A stretch of 64,000 nt of DNA from Shewanella inventionis (GCF_014641855.1 NZ_BMII01000022.1:37779-101778), one strand, 5' to 3'; shown: positions 35,406 to 45,914, counted from the first letter of the stretch. The notes: generated from the sequence alone by a model not told the origin. Program-made: numbers and translations.

Positions 35406-38006
35406 ATGACAATCTCAAAACCCAAATTAGTGGTCGTCGGTAATGGCATGGTAGGTCATCACTTTGTTGAGCAACTGTGTAGTTTAGGGCTCAATAAAAC
35501 ATTTGAAGTGCATGTATTTGGTGAAGAGCCTCGTCCCGCTTATGACCGAGTGCAATTGTCTAAATATTTTGAAACAGGCAGCGCTGAGCCACTCATGCTA
35601 ACAAGCGCAAAGGACTATCAAGATTGGGGGATCACGCTTCACCTAAATACGCCAATCGCGTCTGTTGATATTGCCGCTAAAACCGTTACGAGTGCTCAAG
35701 GTGACAGTTATTCATATAACCGCTTGGTATTAGCTACTGGCTCCTATCCATTTGTGCCACCTATTCAGGGTAACGATAGGGCGCAATGTTTGGTGTATCG
35801 CACCATTGAAGATCTCGAGGCCATTCAAGCTGCGGCGCAAAATAGCCAAGTTGGTGTGGTTGTCGGCGGTGGATTATTGGGTTTAGAAGCTGCAAATGCC
35901 ATGATGCAATTAGGGGTAAAAACGCATGTTGTTGAATTTGCCCCACAATTGATGCCCGTTCAGCTAAATGACAGAGCCGGTGAGTTACTTTGCAGTAAAA
36001 TTGAACAGCTTGGCGTCAGTGTACACACATCTAAAGCCACGACAGCGATCATTGATGGCGAAACCGCTATTCATCGAATGACCTTTAATGATGACTCGTA
36101 TCTTGAAACCGACATGATTGTATTTTCGGCCGGTATTCGCCCACAAGATGCACTGGCAAGAGTATCTAATATTAGCATTGGTGAGCGTGGCGGTATTGAA
36201 ATTGATGATTACTGCTTAACATCAGCTCCAGATGTTTATGCCATTGGTGAATGTGCTTTATGGCAACAAAAAATATTTGGTTTAGTGGCGCCAGGTTATC
36301 AAATGGCTCGTGTGGCGGCATCTCACATAGCCTCATCGACCTCAAACGTGCCAAGCCAATCATTTACCGGAGCAGACATGAGCACCAAGCTCAAGCTGTT
36401 AGGCGTTGATGTGGCGGCTATTGGTGCTAGCCGTGGGTTTGAACATGCTCAGTTTGTAGAATTATCAGACAATCAAGCTGGTATATACAAAAAGCTTTGG
36501 CTTGATGACAGCGGCAAGTTTTTAAAAGGAGCCGTGTTAATTGGCGACAATAGCGATTATAGCCGTTTGCTTGATATGTATTTATCGCAAGATGAGATTG
36601 AAGGCTCTGCCGTTGATTTGTTACTGGCTGGGGCTGAAAACGAAGCAGATCTCAAAGATACCTCCATTGTGTGTTCTTGCCATCAAGTGACCAAAGGGGA
36701 CATTGTTAATGCGGTGAACGCTGGCAGTCATAAAATGGCTGAGATTAAGTCTTGTACTCGTGCCGCTTCTGGTTGTGGTGGTTGTGCGCCTTTAGTGCAA
36801 AAGATTATTGACCAAACCTTGCAAGCTGCAGGGCTTGATTTTAATGCCGGAATTTGTGCCCATTTTGACCATGACAGACAAGCGCTTTATCACATTTGCC
36901 AGGTCGAAGGCATTAGCGATTTTAATACCTTGATCACCCAGCATGGTAAGCCTTGTGCAAATGGTCTCACTTATGGCTGTGACATTTGTAAACCTGCAGC
37001 GGCATCGATTTTTGCCAGTTTACAAAACCAATATGTTTTAAACCAAGATAATGCTCATGTGCAATTGCAAGACACCAACGATGCATATCTAGGTAATATT
37101 CAAAAAGACGGTACTTACTCAATTGTGCCGCGAGTGGCTGGCGGTGAAATCACACCGGCCAAATTGATTGCGATGGGACAAATCGCTCAAGAATACGACT
37201 TGTATACCAAAATAACCGGTGGGCAACGTATTGATATGTTTGGTGCAACCTTATCGCAATTACCTGAAATTTGGCAAAAACTCATTGATGCAGGCTTTGA
37301 AACAGGCCATGCATATGGCAAATCTCTGCGTACCGTAAAGTCTTGTGTAGGCAGTACCTGGTGCCGATATGGTGTACAAGATTCGGTTGGTTTTGCCATC
37401 GATTTAGAAAACCGCTACAAGGGATTACGCAGTCCTCACAAATTGAAATTTGCCGTTTCGGGTTGTACTCGTGAATGCGCTGAAGCACAAAGTAAAGATA
37501 TAGGCGTAATCGCAACCGACAAAGGTTGGAACCTCTATGTTGCCGGTAACGGCGGTATGCGTCCACGCCATGGTGACCTATTTGCCACCGATCTATCAAC
37601 AGATGAGTTATACCAATACATTGACCGCATTTTAATGTTTTATGTCAAAACGGCAGATAAGTTACAGCGGACATCAACCTGGATGGAGTCGTTAGACGGT
37701 GGCTTAGCCTACTTAAAATCGGTTGTGATTGATGATGCACTTGGCATTAATGCCGCACTAGAGCAGCAAATGAACCATATTGTTGCCACCTATCAATGTG
37801 AATGGAAAACCAGTCTTGAGAAACCAGAGTTTCTTGCGCGCTTTAATGAGTTTGTGAACCCAAATGAGGCGCCAGGACTTGATACCAATGCCTATCAGCG
37901 AGTGCGTGAACAGCGTTTTCCCAATATTAAAGATGCAGGAGCTGGCACCATCGCCATTAAAGACATCACCGAGCAACAAACAACAGCAGATGAGGTAGTA
38001 GCATGA
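35406..38006 (+). CDS. nirB: Nitrite reductase (NADH), large subunit
   Basis: Cytoplasmic siroheme enzyme reducing nitrite to ammonium with NADH. In order: an FAD/NAD(P)-binding domain (1-330) opening LVVVGNGMVGHHFVE, with a second nucleotide loop GVVVGGGLLGLEAA near 153; a BFD-like [2Fe-2S] domain with CSCHQVTKGDIVNAV and CTRAASGCGGC (near 425-465); another cysteine-rich block GLTYGCDICKPAA (near 525); and the sulfite/nitrite reductase body whose siroheme/[4Fe-4S] cysteines lie in CVGSTWCRYG and VSGCTRECAE. The length of 866 aa is typical. It overlaps nirD by 4 nt (ATGA). Confidence 0.97.
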   Translation: MTISKPKLVVVGNGMVGHHFVEQLCSLGLNKTFEVHVFGEEPRPAYDRVQLSKYFETGSAEPLMLTSAKDYQDWGITLHLNTPIASVDIAAKTVTSAQGDSYSYNRLVLATGSYPFVPPIQGNDRAQCLVYRTIEDLEAIQAAAQNSQVGVVVGGGLLGLEAANAMMQLGVKTHVVEFAPQLMPVQLNDRAGELLCSKIEQLGVSVHTSKATTAIIDGETAIHRMTFNDDSYLETDMIVFSAGIRPQDALARVSNISIGERGGIEIDDYCLTSAPDVYAIGECALWQQKIFGLVAPGYQMARVAASHIASSTSNVPSQSFTGADMSTKLKLLGVDVAAIGASRGFEHAQFVELSDNQAGIYKKLWLDDSGKFLKGAVLIGDNSDYSRLLDMYLSQDEIEGSAVDLLLAGAENEADLKDTSIVCSCHQVTKGDIVNAVNAGSHKMAEIKSCTRAASGCGGCAPLVQKIIDQTLQAAGLDFNAGICAHFDHDRQALYHICQVEGISDFNTLITQHGKPCANGLTYGCDICKPAAASIFASLQNQYVLNQDNAHVQLQDTNDAYLGNIQKDGTYSIVPRVAGGEITPAKLIAMGQIAQEYDLYTKITGGQRIDMFGATLSQLPEIWQKLIDAGFETGHAYGKSLRTVKSCVGSTWCRYGVQDSVGFAIDLENRYKGLRSPHKLKFAVSGCTRECAEAQSKDIGVIATDKGWNLYVAGNGGMRPRHGDLFATDLSTDELYQYIDRILMFYVKTADKLQRTSTWMESLDGGLAYLKSVVIDDALGINAALEQQMNHIVATYQCEWKTSLEKPEFLARFNEFVNPNEAPGLDTNAYQRVREQRFPNIKDAGAGTIAIKDITEQQTTADEVVA

Positions 38007-38329
38007 GTTGGATTAATGTGTGTGAAGAATCTCGTTTACCTGAAGGAACCGGAGTGGCGGCCTGGGTAGCGGGTAAAGCTGTCGCTATTTTTAACTTAGG
38101 CAAAGATGGTTTATATGCCATTGATAATGTTGATCCTGCGACCGGCGTTAGTGTGTTAGCGCGCGGATTAATCTGTGAAATGGACGGTGAACTTTGTGTC
38201 GCGTCACCTCTGTATAAGCAACATTACCAATTGAGAACGGGTGTGTGTATTGAGGATAACGCTTTAATTGCCAGTCCTTTTGATATTAAAACCGAACAGG
38301 GCCAGGTCCTTGTGTTAGCAAAAGGATAA
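38003..38329 (+). CDS. nirD: Nitrite reductase (NADH), small subunit
   Basis: Rieske-fold partner of NirB. As usual for NirD, the [2Fe-2S] ligands of true Rieske proteins are missing: the sequence around [18 protein letters not shown] lacks the CxH pairs. Motifs such as [25 protein letters not shown] match the family. The length is 108 aa. Translation is coupled to nirB by a 4-base overlap, and the transporter gene follows 11 nt later. Confidence 0.95.
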   Translation: MSWINVCEESRLPEGTGVAAWVAGKAVAIFNLGKDGLYAIDNVDPATGVSVLARGLICEMDGELCVASPLYKQHYQLRTGVCIEDNALIASPFDIKTEQGQVLVLAKG

Positions 38330-38340
38330 GGAATATCACT

Positions 38341-39807
38341 ATGAGTGCAGAAAAATTTAACCTGTTTTCATTTAGCGGCAAAATGAAAATTATGCATTTA
38401 AGCTGGATGGCATTTTTTATCACGTTTGTGGTGTGGTTTAACGCCGCGCCATTACTTAGTGTGATAGCCGATAGCCTTGGGCTGACAACAGCACAAATTA
38501 AAACCTTGTTGATCCTCAATGTGGCATTAACCATTCCAGCCCGAATAGTGATAGGCATGGTGACTGATAAATACGGTCCGCGCATCACCTATTCGGCATT
38601 ACTCGCTATTTGTTCTATTCCGTGTTTTATGTTTGCCGTTGCTGACAGTTTTGAACAACTGGCTTGGGCGCGTTTTTTGATTGGCTTTATCGGTGCAGGT
38701 TTTGTGATTGGTATTCGTATGGTCAGTGAATGGTTTCCTGCCAAAGAGCTCGGCACAGCAGAGGGAATTTATGGTGGTTGGGGCAACTTTGGTTCTGCCG
38801 CTGCTGCCTTCACATTACCTGCGGTTGCACTGGCATTTGGTGGCGCAGATGGTTGGCGTTATGCCATTGGTATTACAGGCTTAATGAGCTTAGTATTTGC
38901 TTTTGTTTATTATTTTAACGTAACCGATACCCCAAAAGGCTCAACCTATTTTAAACCTAAAAAAGGCGGCGGATTAGAGGTGACCAGCAAAGGCGACTTG
39001 GTGTTACTGATTGTGATGAAAGTGCCTATGTATGCCACGTTAGCGTTACTAGGCTGGAAGCTGTCACCATCGGGTGTCAGTATGTTTACTCAAGATGTGA
39101 CTAATTTGATTTATGCTGGCCTTGTATTGGTGTTTTTAGTTGATTTTTATCAGACCTACCAAGTTAATAAACATTTGTTTTCTATTGAAGTACCTGAGTT
39201 TGAACGTTATGAGTTTAAGCAAGTAGCGGTGTTAAATGTGTTGTATTTTACCACGTTTGGATCTGAACTCGCTGTAGTGTCAATGTTGCCGCTGTTTTTT
39301 GCTGAAACATTTGCACTGGGTATGGCACAAGCAGGCATGGTGGCATCAAGTTATGCCTTTATGAATCTAATGTCTCGCCCTGGTGGTGGTTGGTTAAGTG
39401 ATAAGTTTGGTCGTAAAACAACGTTATTGATTTTAACAGCAGGCTTAGCAATAGGGTATTTCTCTGTCGCGCAAATCGACTCTAGTTGGGCCTTACCACT
39501 GGCTGTGGTTGTGGTGATGGCATGTTCTTTCTTCGTACAAGGCGGAGAAGGCGCCGTGTTTGCTGCTGTGCCATTAATTAAGCGCCGTTTAACGGGGCAA
39601 ATTGCAGGTATGACAGGTGCTTACGGTAATGTTGGAGCTGTGTTCTTCTTAACGGTATATTCAATGGTGTCAACGCAAACGTTCTTCTATGTCATTGCGG
39701 TAAGTGCCGTATTTGGTTTTGTCACCTTATTCTTTATGAATGAACCTAAGGGCCATATTGCCGAAGTGAATGAAGACGGTGAAGTGACTTTAATTAGCGT
39801 TAGCTAA
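38341..39807 (+). CDS. NarK/NasA-type nitrate/nitrite MFS transporter
   Basis: Major facilitator of the nitrate-nitrite porter family, which imports nitrate for the reductases encoded beside it. About twelve hydrophobic segments are visible. The family signatures are present: the conserved arginine in [11 protein letters not shown], and [16 protein letters not shown], with a second glycine-rich nitrate signature [14 protein letters not shown] in the C-terminal half. A cytoplasmic loop near 205-260 is long and basic ([17 protein letters not shown]). The length of 488 aa is typical. It is cotranscribed after nirD. Confidence 0.94.
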   Translation: MSAEKFNLFSFSGKMKIMHLSWMAFFITFVVWFNAAPLLSVIADSLGLTTAQIKTLLILNVALTIPARIVIGMVTDKYGPRITYSALLAICSIPCFMFAVADSFEQLAWARFLIGFIGAGFVIGIRMVSEWFPAKELGTAEGIYGGWGNFGSAAAAFTLPAVALAFGGADGWRYAIGITGLMSLVFAFVYYFNVTDTPKGSTYFKPKKGGGLEVTSKGDLVLLIVMKVPMYATLALLGWKLSPSGVSMFTQDVTNLIYAGLVLVFLVDFYQTYQVNKHLFSIEVPEFERYEFKQVAVLNVLYFTTFGSELAVVSMLPLFFAETFALGMAQAGMVASSYAFMNLMSRPGGGWLSDKFGRKTTLLILTAGLAIGYFSVAQIDSSWALPLAVVVVMACSFFVQGGEGAVFAAVPLIKRRLTGQIAGMTGAYGNVGAVFFLTVYSMVSTQTFFYVIAVSAVFGFVTLFFMNEPKGHIAEVNEDGEVTLISVS

Positions 39808-39827
39808 ACTGATTACATAGGACATTT

Positions 39828-41603
39828 ATGCCTCTTGAGCCCGAACAGCAGCCAAATTCTTCGCTGCCTTTTGCAACCAGTTTGCAATTGGCGGTGGGGC
39901 AAGCATCTGAAAAAGGTCGTAAATCGCAAAATGAAGATGCGATAGGGATCCGTATTCCGAGCGGAGTCTCATTGATGACCAAAGGAATTGTCAGTGTTAT
40001 TAGCGATGGCGTAAGTACGGCAGAGGGAGGCGCACAAGCCTCGGCTATCAGCGTGAGTAATTTTTTAGCCGATTATTACTCAACCCCAGAAAGCTGGAGC
40101 GTGCAAACCTCAAGTGCAAAAGTACTAACTGCATTAAATCGATGGTTGTATGGCTTAGGGCAAGACTACCGCGATGCACGGCGAGGTTTTGTGTGTACGT
40201 TCAGTGCCTTGGTTTTTAAATCCTGTACTGTGCACATGTTACATGTGGGAGACTCGCGAATTTACCGCTTTCGCCGCGGTGAGTTAACGCAATTAAGTCA
40301 TGATCACAGCACAAAAATTAACGCATCACATCAGTATCTTACCCGTGCATTAGGCATGGATGTTAAACTCGATGTAGATTACAAAGCACTGAGTGTAGAG
40401 CAAGACGATCTGTATTTATTAACCACAGATGGCATCCACGATCAATTTACCGAGTTTGAATTACAGCAAAAACTCACGACTTTTTGTCAGCTACATCCTC
40501 AATTATCAGACTCTTTGTGTGAGCAGTTTTGCCAACTATTAATCAGCAAAGCCTATGATTTAGGTAGTAAAGATAATCTCAGCGCGCAACTCTTATTTGT
40601 TGAACAACTTCCAAAGCAAGCAATCGATGATGTGTACTTAAGTTTGTCTCAGCGGCCATTTCCGCCTCCCCTGAGTGTAGGGATGAAACTAGATGGGTAC
40701 ACGGTCACGCATATTATTCATCAGTCGCAACGAAGCCAGGTTTATCGTGTTGTTAATGGGCAAGATCAGGCTTTTTGCATGAAAACCCCCTCTGTAAACT
40801 ACATTGACGATGCCGCTTATATTGAACGTTTTATGCTTGAAAGTTGGATAGGTCAGCGGATAAACAGTACTCATGTGGTGAAAGTGGTTGAACAACACAA
40901 GCCTAAATCAGCACTGTATTATTTGACCGAATATTTATCAGGCGTGAGCTTAGCGCAATGGCTAGTTCAGCACAAAAGGGCTCCGGTAGAAGAGGTTCTG
41001 TTACTGCTTAAGCAAATTGAATTAGGTGTAAGGGCATTTCATCGCCGAGAGACACTGCATCAAGATTTAAAGCCAGATAATATTTTTATCACCCGTGATG
41101 GCGTGGTTAAAATTATCGATTTTGGTTCTTGCTTTATTAAAGGTGTGGCTGAAATCAGCACCCCTCTGACACGTGACCATATTTTGGGTACTGCAGATTA
41201 TACCGCGCCAGAAGTGATATTAGGGTATCAAGCTGATGGTCGCGCAGATTTGTTTTCATTGGCGGTCATCGCCTACGAAATGTTGACCGGTGAGTTACCT
41301 TTTAATGCTAAATTGGCCAAATGTAATACAAGGCAAGCATTTTTACGCCTGGAGTATGTGAATGCTCATCAGCTTAATCCTATGGTGCCCACCTGGATAG
41401 ATGCAGCCTTAAAAAAAGCCTTAAACAATGAACCTAATCTTCGTCAAGCTGACACCTGTGAACTTATTCATCAATTAACTACGGCAAGTGCCAATCAACG
41501 CCCGCAACATTTTGTCCCTTTTATGAGTCGCAACCCAGTAAGGTTTTGGCAAATAACTTCGATAGTCCTATTCTTGGCATTAATGACGAGCTTGTTGGTT
41601 TAA
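39828..41603 (+). CDS. Bifunctional PP2C phosphatase - Ser/Thr protein kinase
   Basis: Fusion protein. Residues 15-250 are a PP2C phosphatase with the metal aspartates in KSQNEDAIGI, VISDGVSTAEGG and VGDSRIYRF, plus LTTDGIHDQF and SKDNLS. Residues 275-555 are a eukaryote-like kinase: ATP lysine in AFCMKTP, catalytic loop HQDLKPDNIF, DFGS for the usual DFG, and the APE motif in TAPEVI. A C-terminal membrane segment (about 570-590) anchors it with both domains inside. The same fusion lies in the nirBD/nasA region of Pseudomonas aeruginosa. It probably adjusts the transporter or reductase after translation, but its substrates are unknown. It is the last gene of the cluster. Confidence 0.92.
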   Translation: MPLEPEQQPNSSLPFATSLQLAVGQASEKGRKSQNEDAIGIRIPSGVSLMTKGIVSVISDGVSTAEGGAQASAISVSNFLADYYSTPESWSVQTSSAKVLTALNRWLYGLGQDYRDARRGFVCTFSALVFKSCTVHMLHVGDSRIYRFRRGELTQLSHDHSTKINASHQYLTRALGMDVKLDVDYKALSVEQDDLYLLTTDGIHDQFTEFELQQKLTTFCQLHPQLSDSLCEQFCQLLISKAYDLGSKDNLSAQLLFVEQLPKQAIDDVYLSLSQRPFPPPLSVGMKLDGYTVTHIIHQSQRSQVYRVVNGQDQAFCMKTPSVNYIDDAAYIERFMLESWIGQRINSTHVVKVVEQHKPKSALYYLTEYLSGVSLAQWLVQHKRAPVEEVLLLLKQIELGVRAFHRRETLHQDLKPDNIFITRDGVVKIIDFGSCFIKGVAEISTPLTRDHILGTADYTAPEVILGYQADGRADLFSLAVIAYEMLTGELPFNAKLAKCNTRQAFLRLEYVNAHQLNPMVPTWIDAALKKALNNEPNLRQADTCELIHQLTTASANQRPQHFVPFMSRNPVRFWQITSIVLFLALMTSLLV

Positions 41604-41841
41604 TTCCTTAAGTTTATTGACGATTAATAAAATGGCATAAACTCATCGCTTAATAACGCAATAATCGATCGACTCGACTAAAATGATGGTATTGCAAATT
41701 GTCATAGTACTAAAGTCTAGGTTTGTTATTGTGATTATTCTTTTGGCTTATTTGCACCAAAGGCGTTGATTGATAATATTAAGATGTTTGAATATTGATT
41801 GGCGTTGAAGTCGTTTAGTTGGTTCACATGGAGTGTATGGG

Positions 41842-42474
41842 ATGTTTAAAGTTGTTAATTGGATGATTGTTTCACGATCTCAGTTGCTAAGTGATTTGCT
41901 CGATAGCCGTTGGCCCCAAGAGTTTTTGGTTAAATTAACTAAAGCTCAACCTGGCAACATGGCAAAAATGCTCGTTGAAGAGCCTGTTTCTGTGGTGTTT
42001 TTTGACTTATCAACCATTGATATTCAACAGGTTTATCAATTGCAACGGCTTATTGAGCGTGAATATTGCGCCATACATACAGTCTTTATTAATTTCCCTA
42101 AACAACTCGACACCCGCTTTCTTATTCATCCTGCAACGACCCTAGGGGTGTTTTATGCAGATAGCAGTTTGGCTGAGATCAGCCTTGGCTTGAATGAAAT
42201 ACTCAAAGGGCGCAGTGTTATGCCGCAAGAGTTATTACATTCAATGATGAATGACGATACTGAGGCAGAGGGTGAGCAACTGACCATTAGAGAGCGTGAA
42301 GTGTTACATGCGCTGTTGTCAGGCAGTACCAATTTAGATATTGCTAATCAATTGTTTGTGAGTGAGTCGACGATTAAAACACATTTATATCGAGCGTTTA
42401 GAAAAATTGGTGTGTCGAGCCGAGGTCAAGCAATTGCATGGGCGCAAACTCATATGCATGAGGTGAGGGTATAG
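41842..42474 (+). CDS. CsgD-like LuxR-family regulator
   Basis: The C-terminal LuxR helix-turn-helix (about 140-205) includes LTIREREVLHALLSG, ANQLFVSESTIKTHLYRAFR and RGQAIAWA. The atypical N-terminal receiver-like domain and overall alignment resemble CsgD, the E. coli master regulator of curli and cellulose: LGVFYADSSL here sits where CsgD has NGVFYSMED. I use ATG 41842 with GGAG 8 nt upstream rather than the GTG at 41833. No curli genes are in the window, so the targets are unknown. A long AT-rich upstream gap (41604-41832) probably holds its promoter. Confidence 0.85.
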   Translation: MFKVVNWMIVSRSQLLSDLLDSRWPQEFLVKLTKAQPGNMAKMLVEEPVSVVFFDLSTIDIQQVYQLQRLIEREYCAIHTVFINFPKQLDTRFLIHPATTLGVFYADSSLAEISLGLNEILKGRSVMPQELLHSMMNDDTEAEGEQLTIREREVLHALLSGSTNLDIANQLFVSESTIKTHLYRAFRKIGVSSRGQAIAWAQTHMHEVRV

Positions 42475-42505
42475 CCTCATTTTCAACTGTTTTTATTAAC
42501 AAAAT

Positions 42506-42535
42506 AAAAATGGGTATCAATTGATACCCATTTTT
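42506..42535. terminator. Bidirectional terminator, CsgD-like and M61 genes
   Basis: AAAAATGGGTATCAA and TTGATACCCATTTTT form a perfect 30-bp palindrome between two converging genes. Confidence 0.92.
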
Positions 42536-42591
42536 GTGTCAGCTGGTCGTGATTAACCACAATTAATAAGACACTATATGTTAAGCCGCTG

Positions 42592-44349
42592 TTAGTTAAA
42601 CCAAAGTGCGGTTTTACTGGCATCATTGATGGTTAAAGAAATAGTATCTGCGACGGCTTCACGTACAGGCAATTGCCCTTGCATTAATTCATCGCGTCTA
42701 AACCAATGTAAATTGAGCTCTTGTCCTACGCTGTAGCTTTGCAGTTGTTGCTCAAATTGGGCGGTAACTTGTAAATTATCAGCGGCAATCAGTAAATCCC
42801 CGGCGCTTAATCCCGCTTGGTGTGCTGGGCTGTTTTGGCTAACCGTTAATACTTTAAGGCCAAGGGATTCTGGTTTTGTTTTAGCGCCAAAAGCAATTTT
42901 ATAGCCTTTAGCCTCTCCACCCCCTAAATCATTGACTCCTTCGCTTGGCCTCACTGTCATGGTGACGCCGACTTGTTCGAGTAAACTGCTCAATGGTAAG
43001 TCTTGGGTGTTGTCTAAATAAGCAAAAATATCGTCACAGGGGCGATTTAGCAGGCTTTCAACAATCTGTTGGTGGCTCATGCTGTGAGTGCCAATGTGTG
43101 GCAGGCCATATTGTTGCCATAACGCGCGCATTACATCGTCTAAACTGTGCTTACCCTGGGTTTCAATGCGGATGGTTAAGTCTACATACAACGCAAATAA
43201 GGCGCCTTTGGTGTAATAACTAACAATGGCATTGGCGGCATTTTCATCTTGCTTGTAAAACTTGGTCCATGCATTAAAACTTGATTGTTTTAAGGTTTGT
43301 TTAAAGCGCCCCTCGCCGCGATACACACGCGTCATGATTTGACTCAGTAGAGTTAAATAACCTTTTTCATCAATACATTTTGATTTAAAAGTAATTAAAT
43401 CATCGTAGTAGGAGGTTATCCCTTCATACGCCCATAACTGCTCTGTGTACGACTCTTTTGATAAATCAAATGGGGTAAACTCGGCAGGTTTAATGCGTTT
43501 AACATTCCATGAATGGAAGTATTCGTGGCTGCACAGCGACAAATAGGTGCGATAGCCTTTATCGACAGGCCCATCGAGTGACAAGGGGAGGTCGTTACGT
43601 GAGCACATTAACGCGGTTGAGGCTTTATGTTCTAATCCACCAAAGCCGTTATCTAAAACCGTGGTCATAAACACATAACGCTCAAACGGCGCCGGTGTGC
43701 CAAATAAATTAATTTGATATTCGCAAATGGCGGTTAAATCCTTAGCCAGGCGAGCAATATTGGCGCGATGCTTACCACTGAGTACGATATCGTGAGGCAC
43801 GCCTGCTGCGAAGAAGGTTTCGATGGTGAGCTCGCCCATTTCTACTGGGTGATCGATTAAATCATCGTAGTTTTCTGCACTAAAATCGCCAAAGCCAAAT
43901 TGTTCACCAGCGGTTCTTTGCATGCTGGTGGCTAACATCCAGTGGGCTAATTCAGGCAGTGCGGGCTTTGCAATTGTGACTGTGTGAGGGTGAGATTCAA
44001 GCCCTTTGGCGGCTAAAAATACGCTACTGCCGTTAAAGAAGCCGTGGTTTGTATCAAGGTGGGCGGTGCGTACAGATAAATCCCAGGCGTAAATTTGGTA
44101 GCACAATACGATGTCGCTACCCTGGTTGTTGAGTTGCCAAGTTTGCTTATCTAGCTGGGTAACCGTTAAGGCTTGTTGGTTTTCTGTGGCCTTTATTTCA
44201 ATAATGTTTTTGGCAAAGTCACGGATCATATAGCTGCCAGGTAGCCAAGCGGGTAAACAAAAAATTTGTGAGGGGAAGGCTTGGGTAACCGTTAGGGTCA
44301 CTTCAAATAAGTGTGCTTTAGGATCGACCGCATGGATATGAAAATGCAT
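42592..44349 (-). CDS. M61-family aminopeptidase with PDZ domain
   Basis: Zinc peptidase of the M61 glycyl aminopeptidase family. The zinc motif HExxH is HEYFH in CSHEYFHSWNVKRIKP, near residue 275, with the third ligand glutamate in the following WAYEGITSYYDD. An N-terminal beta-sandwich precedes it and a PDZ domain (SPAHQAGLSAGDLLIAADN) lies near 500. I start at ATG 44349 (MHFHIHAVD) with GGA upstream; a TTG four codons earlier is less likely. No signal peptide is seen, so it is probably cytoplasmic. Gene neighbours do not reveal its substrate. Confidence 0.92.
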   Translation of the reverse strand: MHFHIHAVDPKAHLFEVTLTVTQAFPSQIFCLPAWLPGSYMIRDFAKNIIEIKATENQQALTVTQLDKQTWQLNNQGSDIVLCYQIYAWDLSVRTAHLDTNHGFFNGSSVFLAAKGLESHPHTVTIAKPALPELAHWMLATSMQRTAGEQFGFGDFSAENYDDLIDHPVEMGELTIETFFAAGVPHDIVLSGKHRANIARLAKDLTAICEYQINLFGTPAPFERYVFMTTVLDNGFGGLEHKASTALMCSRNDLPLSLDGPVDKGYRTYLSLCSHEYFHSWNVKRIKPAEFTPFDLSKESYTEQLWAYEGITSYYDDLITFKSKCIDEKGYLTLLSQIMTRVYRGEGRFKQTLKQSSFNAWTKFYKQDENAANAIVSYYTKGALFALYVDLTIRIETQGKHSLDDVMRALWQQYGLPHIGTHSMSHQQIVESLLNRPCDDIFAYLDNTQDLPLSSLLEQVGVTMTVRPSEGVNDLGGGEAKGYKIAFGAKTKPESLGLKVLTVSQNSPAHQAGLSAGDLLIAADNLQVTAQFEQQLQSYSVGQELNLHWFRRDELMQGQLPVREAVADTISLTINDASKTALWFN

Positions 44350-44551
44350 AAAGAGTTCCAAATAGTAGAAGCATTACAATCAACAAGATTGAGCTATAAT
44401 CGACAATGCTGCCAAAAATGACCCAGTTAAGCAAACGAATCCCATTTTATGTAAAAGATAGCTGATTTTGTGTGTTTTTTCTGGAGTCAGAGATTAAAGA
44501 CTTGGTACTATTAACCGCAGCAACATGATGTCATTCATTAAGGATCTTAAA

Positions 44552-44905
44552 ATGGCCGAAGAAACCATATTCAGTAAAATTATTCGTCGTGAAATTCCTG
44601 CCGATATTTTATATCAAGATGAGCTAGTCACTGCATTTCGTGATATTGCCCCACAAGCACCAACGCATATTCTTATTATTCCTAATCATCTGATCCCTAC
44701 TGCCAATGATGTCAAAGCATCAGATGAAAAAGCATTAGGCAGAATGATGACTGTCGCAGCTAAATTAGCCGATGAAGCCGGTATTGCAAAAGATGGCTAT
44801 CGTTTGATTATGAACTGCAATAAACATGGCGGCCAAGAGGTATATCATATCCATATGCACCTTGTTGGTGGAGCGCCATTAGGCCCGATGTTGAGCCGCG
44901 GATAA
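44552..44905 (+). CDS. hinT: HIT-family purine nucleoside phosphoramidase HinT
   Basis: Hydrolyses nucleoside phosphoramidates such as lysyl-AMP. The HIT triad is HIHMH in [11 protein letters not shown], preceded by [17 protein letters not shown] and [11 protein letters not shown] choose ATG 44552 (MAEETIFSK), with AAGGAT 6 nt upstream; an in-frame ATG at 44525 adds nine residues without a ribosome site. The length of 117 aa matches E. coli HinT. The next gene starts on its stop codon (TAATG), and ycfL follows later as in E. coli. Confidence 0.95.
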   Translation: MAEETIFSKIIRREIPADILYQDELVTAFRDIAPQAPTHILIIPNHLIPTANDVKASDEKALGRMMTVAAKLADEAGIAKDGYRLIMNCNKHGGQEVYHIHMHLVGGAPLGPMLSRG

Positions 44906-45417
44906 TGAAGATTAACAGTGACTTTTTTCCGTTAACGGAAGTGGCAACACGCTTTGTTAATCAATTGGCGCAGTGTCGCCGATTAGGGTTAAGTGTTAAA
45001 GAAGCCAGCGAGCACCACGTGTTAATTGAACTGCCTTATAGCCGAGATATTATTGGGTATCCAGATACAGGCGTAATTCATGGTGGGGTGATCACCACCT
45101 TAATTGATACCTCCTGTGGTACTGCAGTGGTGTGTGCGATTTTAAAAAAATATCAATCACTTGAGTTGTCGCCCACGTTAGATTTGCGAGTTGACTACAT
45201 GAAGCCTGCTGAGCCTCATAAAGCGGTGTATGCCTTTGCAGAATGCTACCGTTTGTCGTCAAGTGTGGCTTTTACTCGCGCGATTGCTTATCAAGACAGT
45301 ATTGATGAACCCATTGCTCATGCCGTTGGTTCGTTTATGCGTATCAGCCCAGAAATGGTTGGCGAAGAGTTTCGTCAAGCGCTAATGGGCAATTTGCCGG
45401 AGAGTCAAGATGACTGA
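44905..45417 (+). CDS. PaaI-type hotdog thioesterase, copy 1
   Basis: Single hotdog domain of the PaaI family; acyl-CoA thioesterase activity is likely but the substrate unknown. The helix motif VIHGGVITTLIDTSCGTAV (near 52-70) carries the catalytic region, and LDLRVDYMKPAEP is the following strand. It overlaps hinT by one base and the next thioesterase gene by eight, so the three are translated as a unit. At 170 aa it is slightly longer than its neighbour. Confidence 0.88.
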   Translation: MKINSDFFPLTEVATRFVNQLAQCRRLGLSVKEASEHHVLIELPYSRDIIGYPDTGVIHGGVITTLIDTSCGTAVVCAILKKYQSLELSPTLDLRVDYMKPAEPHKAVYAFAECYRLSSSVAFTRAIAYQDSIDEPIAHAVGSFMRISPEMVGEEFRQALMGNLPESQDD

Positions 45418-45877
45418 GCAAACAACCCAAGCGGCATCAAGTGAGTTGGATGTTCAAGATGTGGTAAAGCGCGCCATTGAGTTAAATGACTACAGTTATT
45501 TGCTTGAAAAAGTGCCATATTCACAATTTATTGGCATGTCGGTGGCCCGTTTTGGCGACGAAATGGTGTTTAAACTGCCCGCTAAAGATGACAATATTGG
45601 TAATCCAATCTTGCCGGCTATTCATGGCGGTGTAATTGCTGGTTTTATGGAAATGTCGGCCATTGTGCAATTAATGGTGTTTATGCAAGCTAAAAAGGTG
45701 CCTAAAATTGTCGATTTTTCAATTGATTATTTACGGGCTGGTTTACACCAAGACACCTTTGCAGAATGCAAGATTACCCGTCAAGGTCGCCGGGTGGCCA
45801 ATGTGAGTATTAATTGTTGGCAAACAAACCGTAAACAGTTAATTGCGACTGCGAGAGCGCACTTTTTGTTAGACTAA
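45410..45877 (+). CDS. PaaI-type hotdog thioesterase, copy 2
   Basis: Second tandem hotdog protein, 155 aa. It has AIHGGVIAGFMEMSAIVQLM in place of the TLIDTSCG helix of copy 1, so the usual aspartate is replaced by glutamate, and VDFSIDYLRAGL as the next strand. The two copies are only distantly alike and may form a heteromer or have split specificities. It begins eight bases inside the preceding gene and ends 37 bp before ycfL. Confidence 0.85.
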   Translation: MTEQTTQAASSELDVQDVVKRAIELNDYSYLLEKVPYSQFIGMSVARFGDEMVFKLPAKDDNIGNPILPAIHGGVIAGFMEMSAIVQLMVFMQAKKVPKIVDFSIDYLRAGLHQDTFAECKITRQGRRVANVSINCWQTNRKQLIATARAHFLLD

Positions 45878-45914
45878 TAACCCAATACCGCCAGTAACAT
45901 TTAAGGAAAAGATT

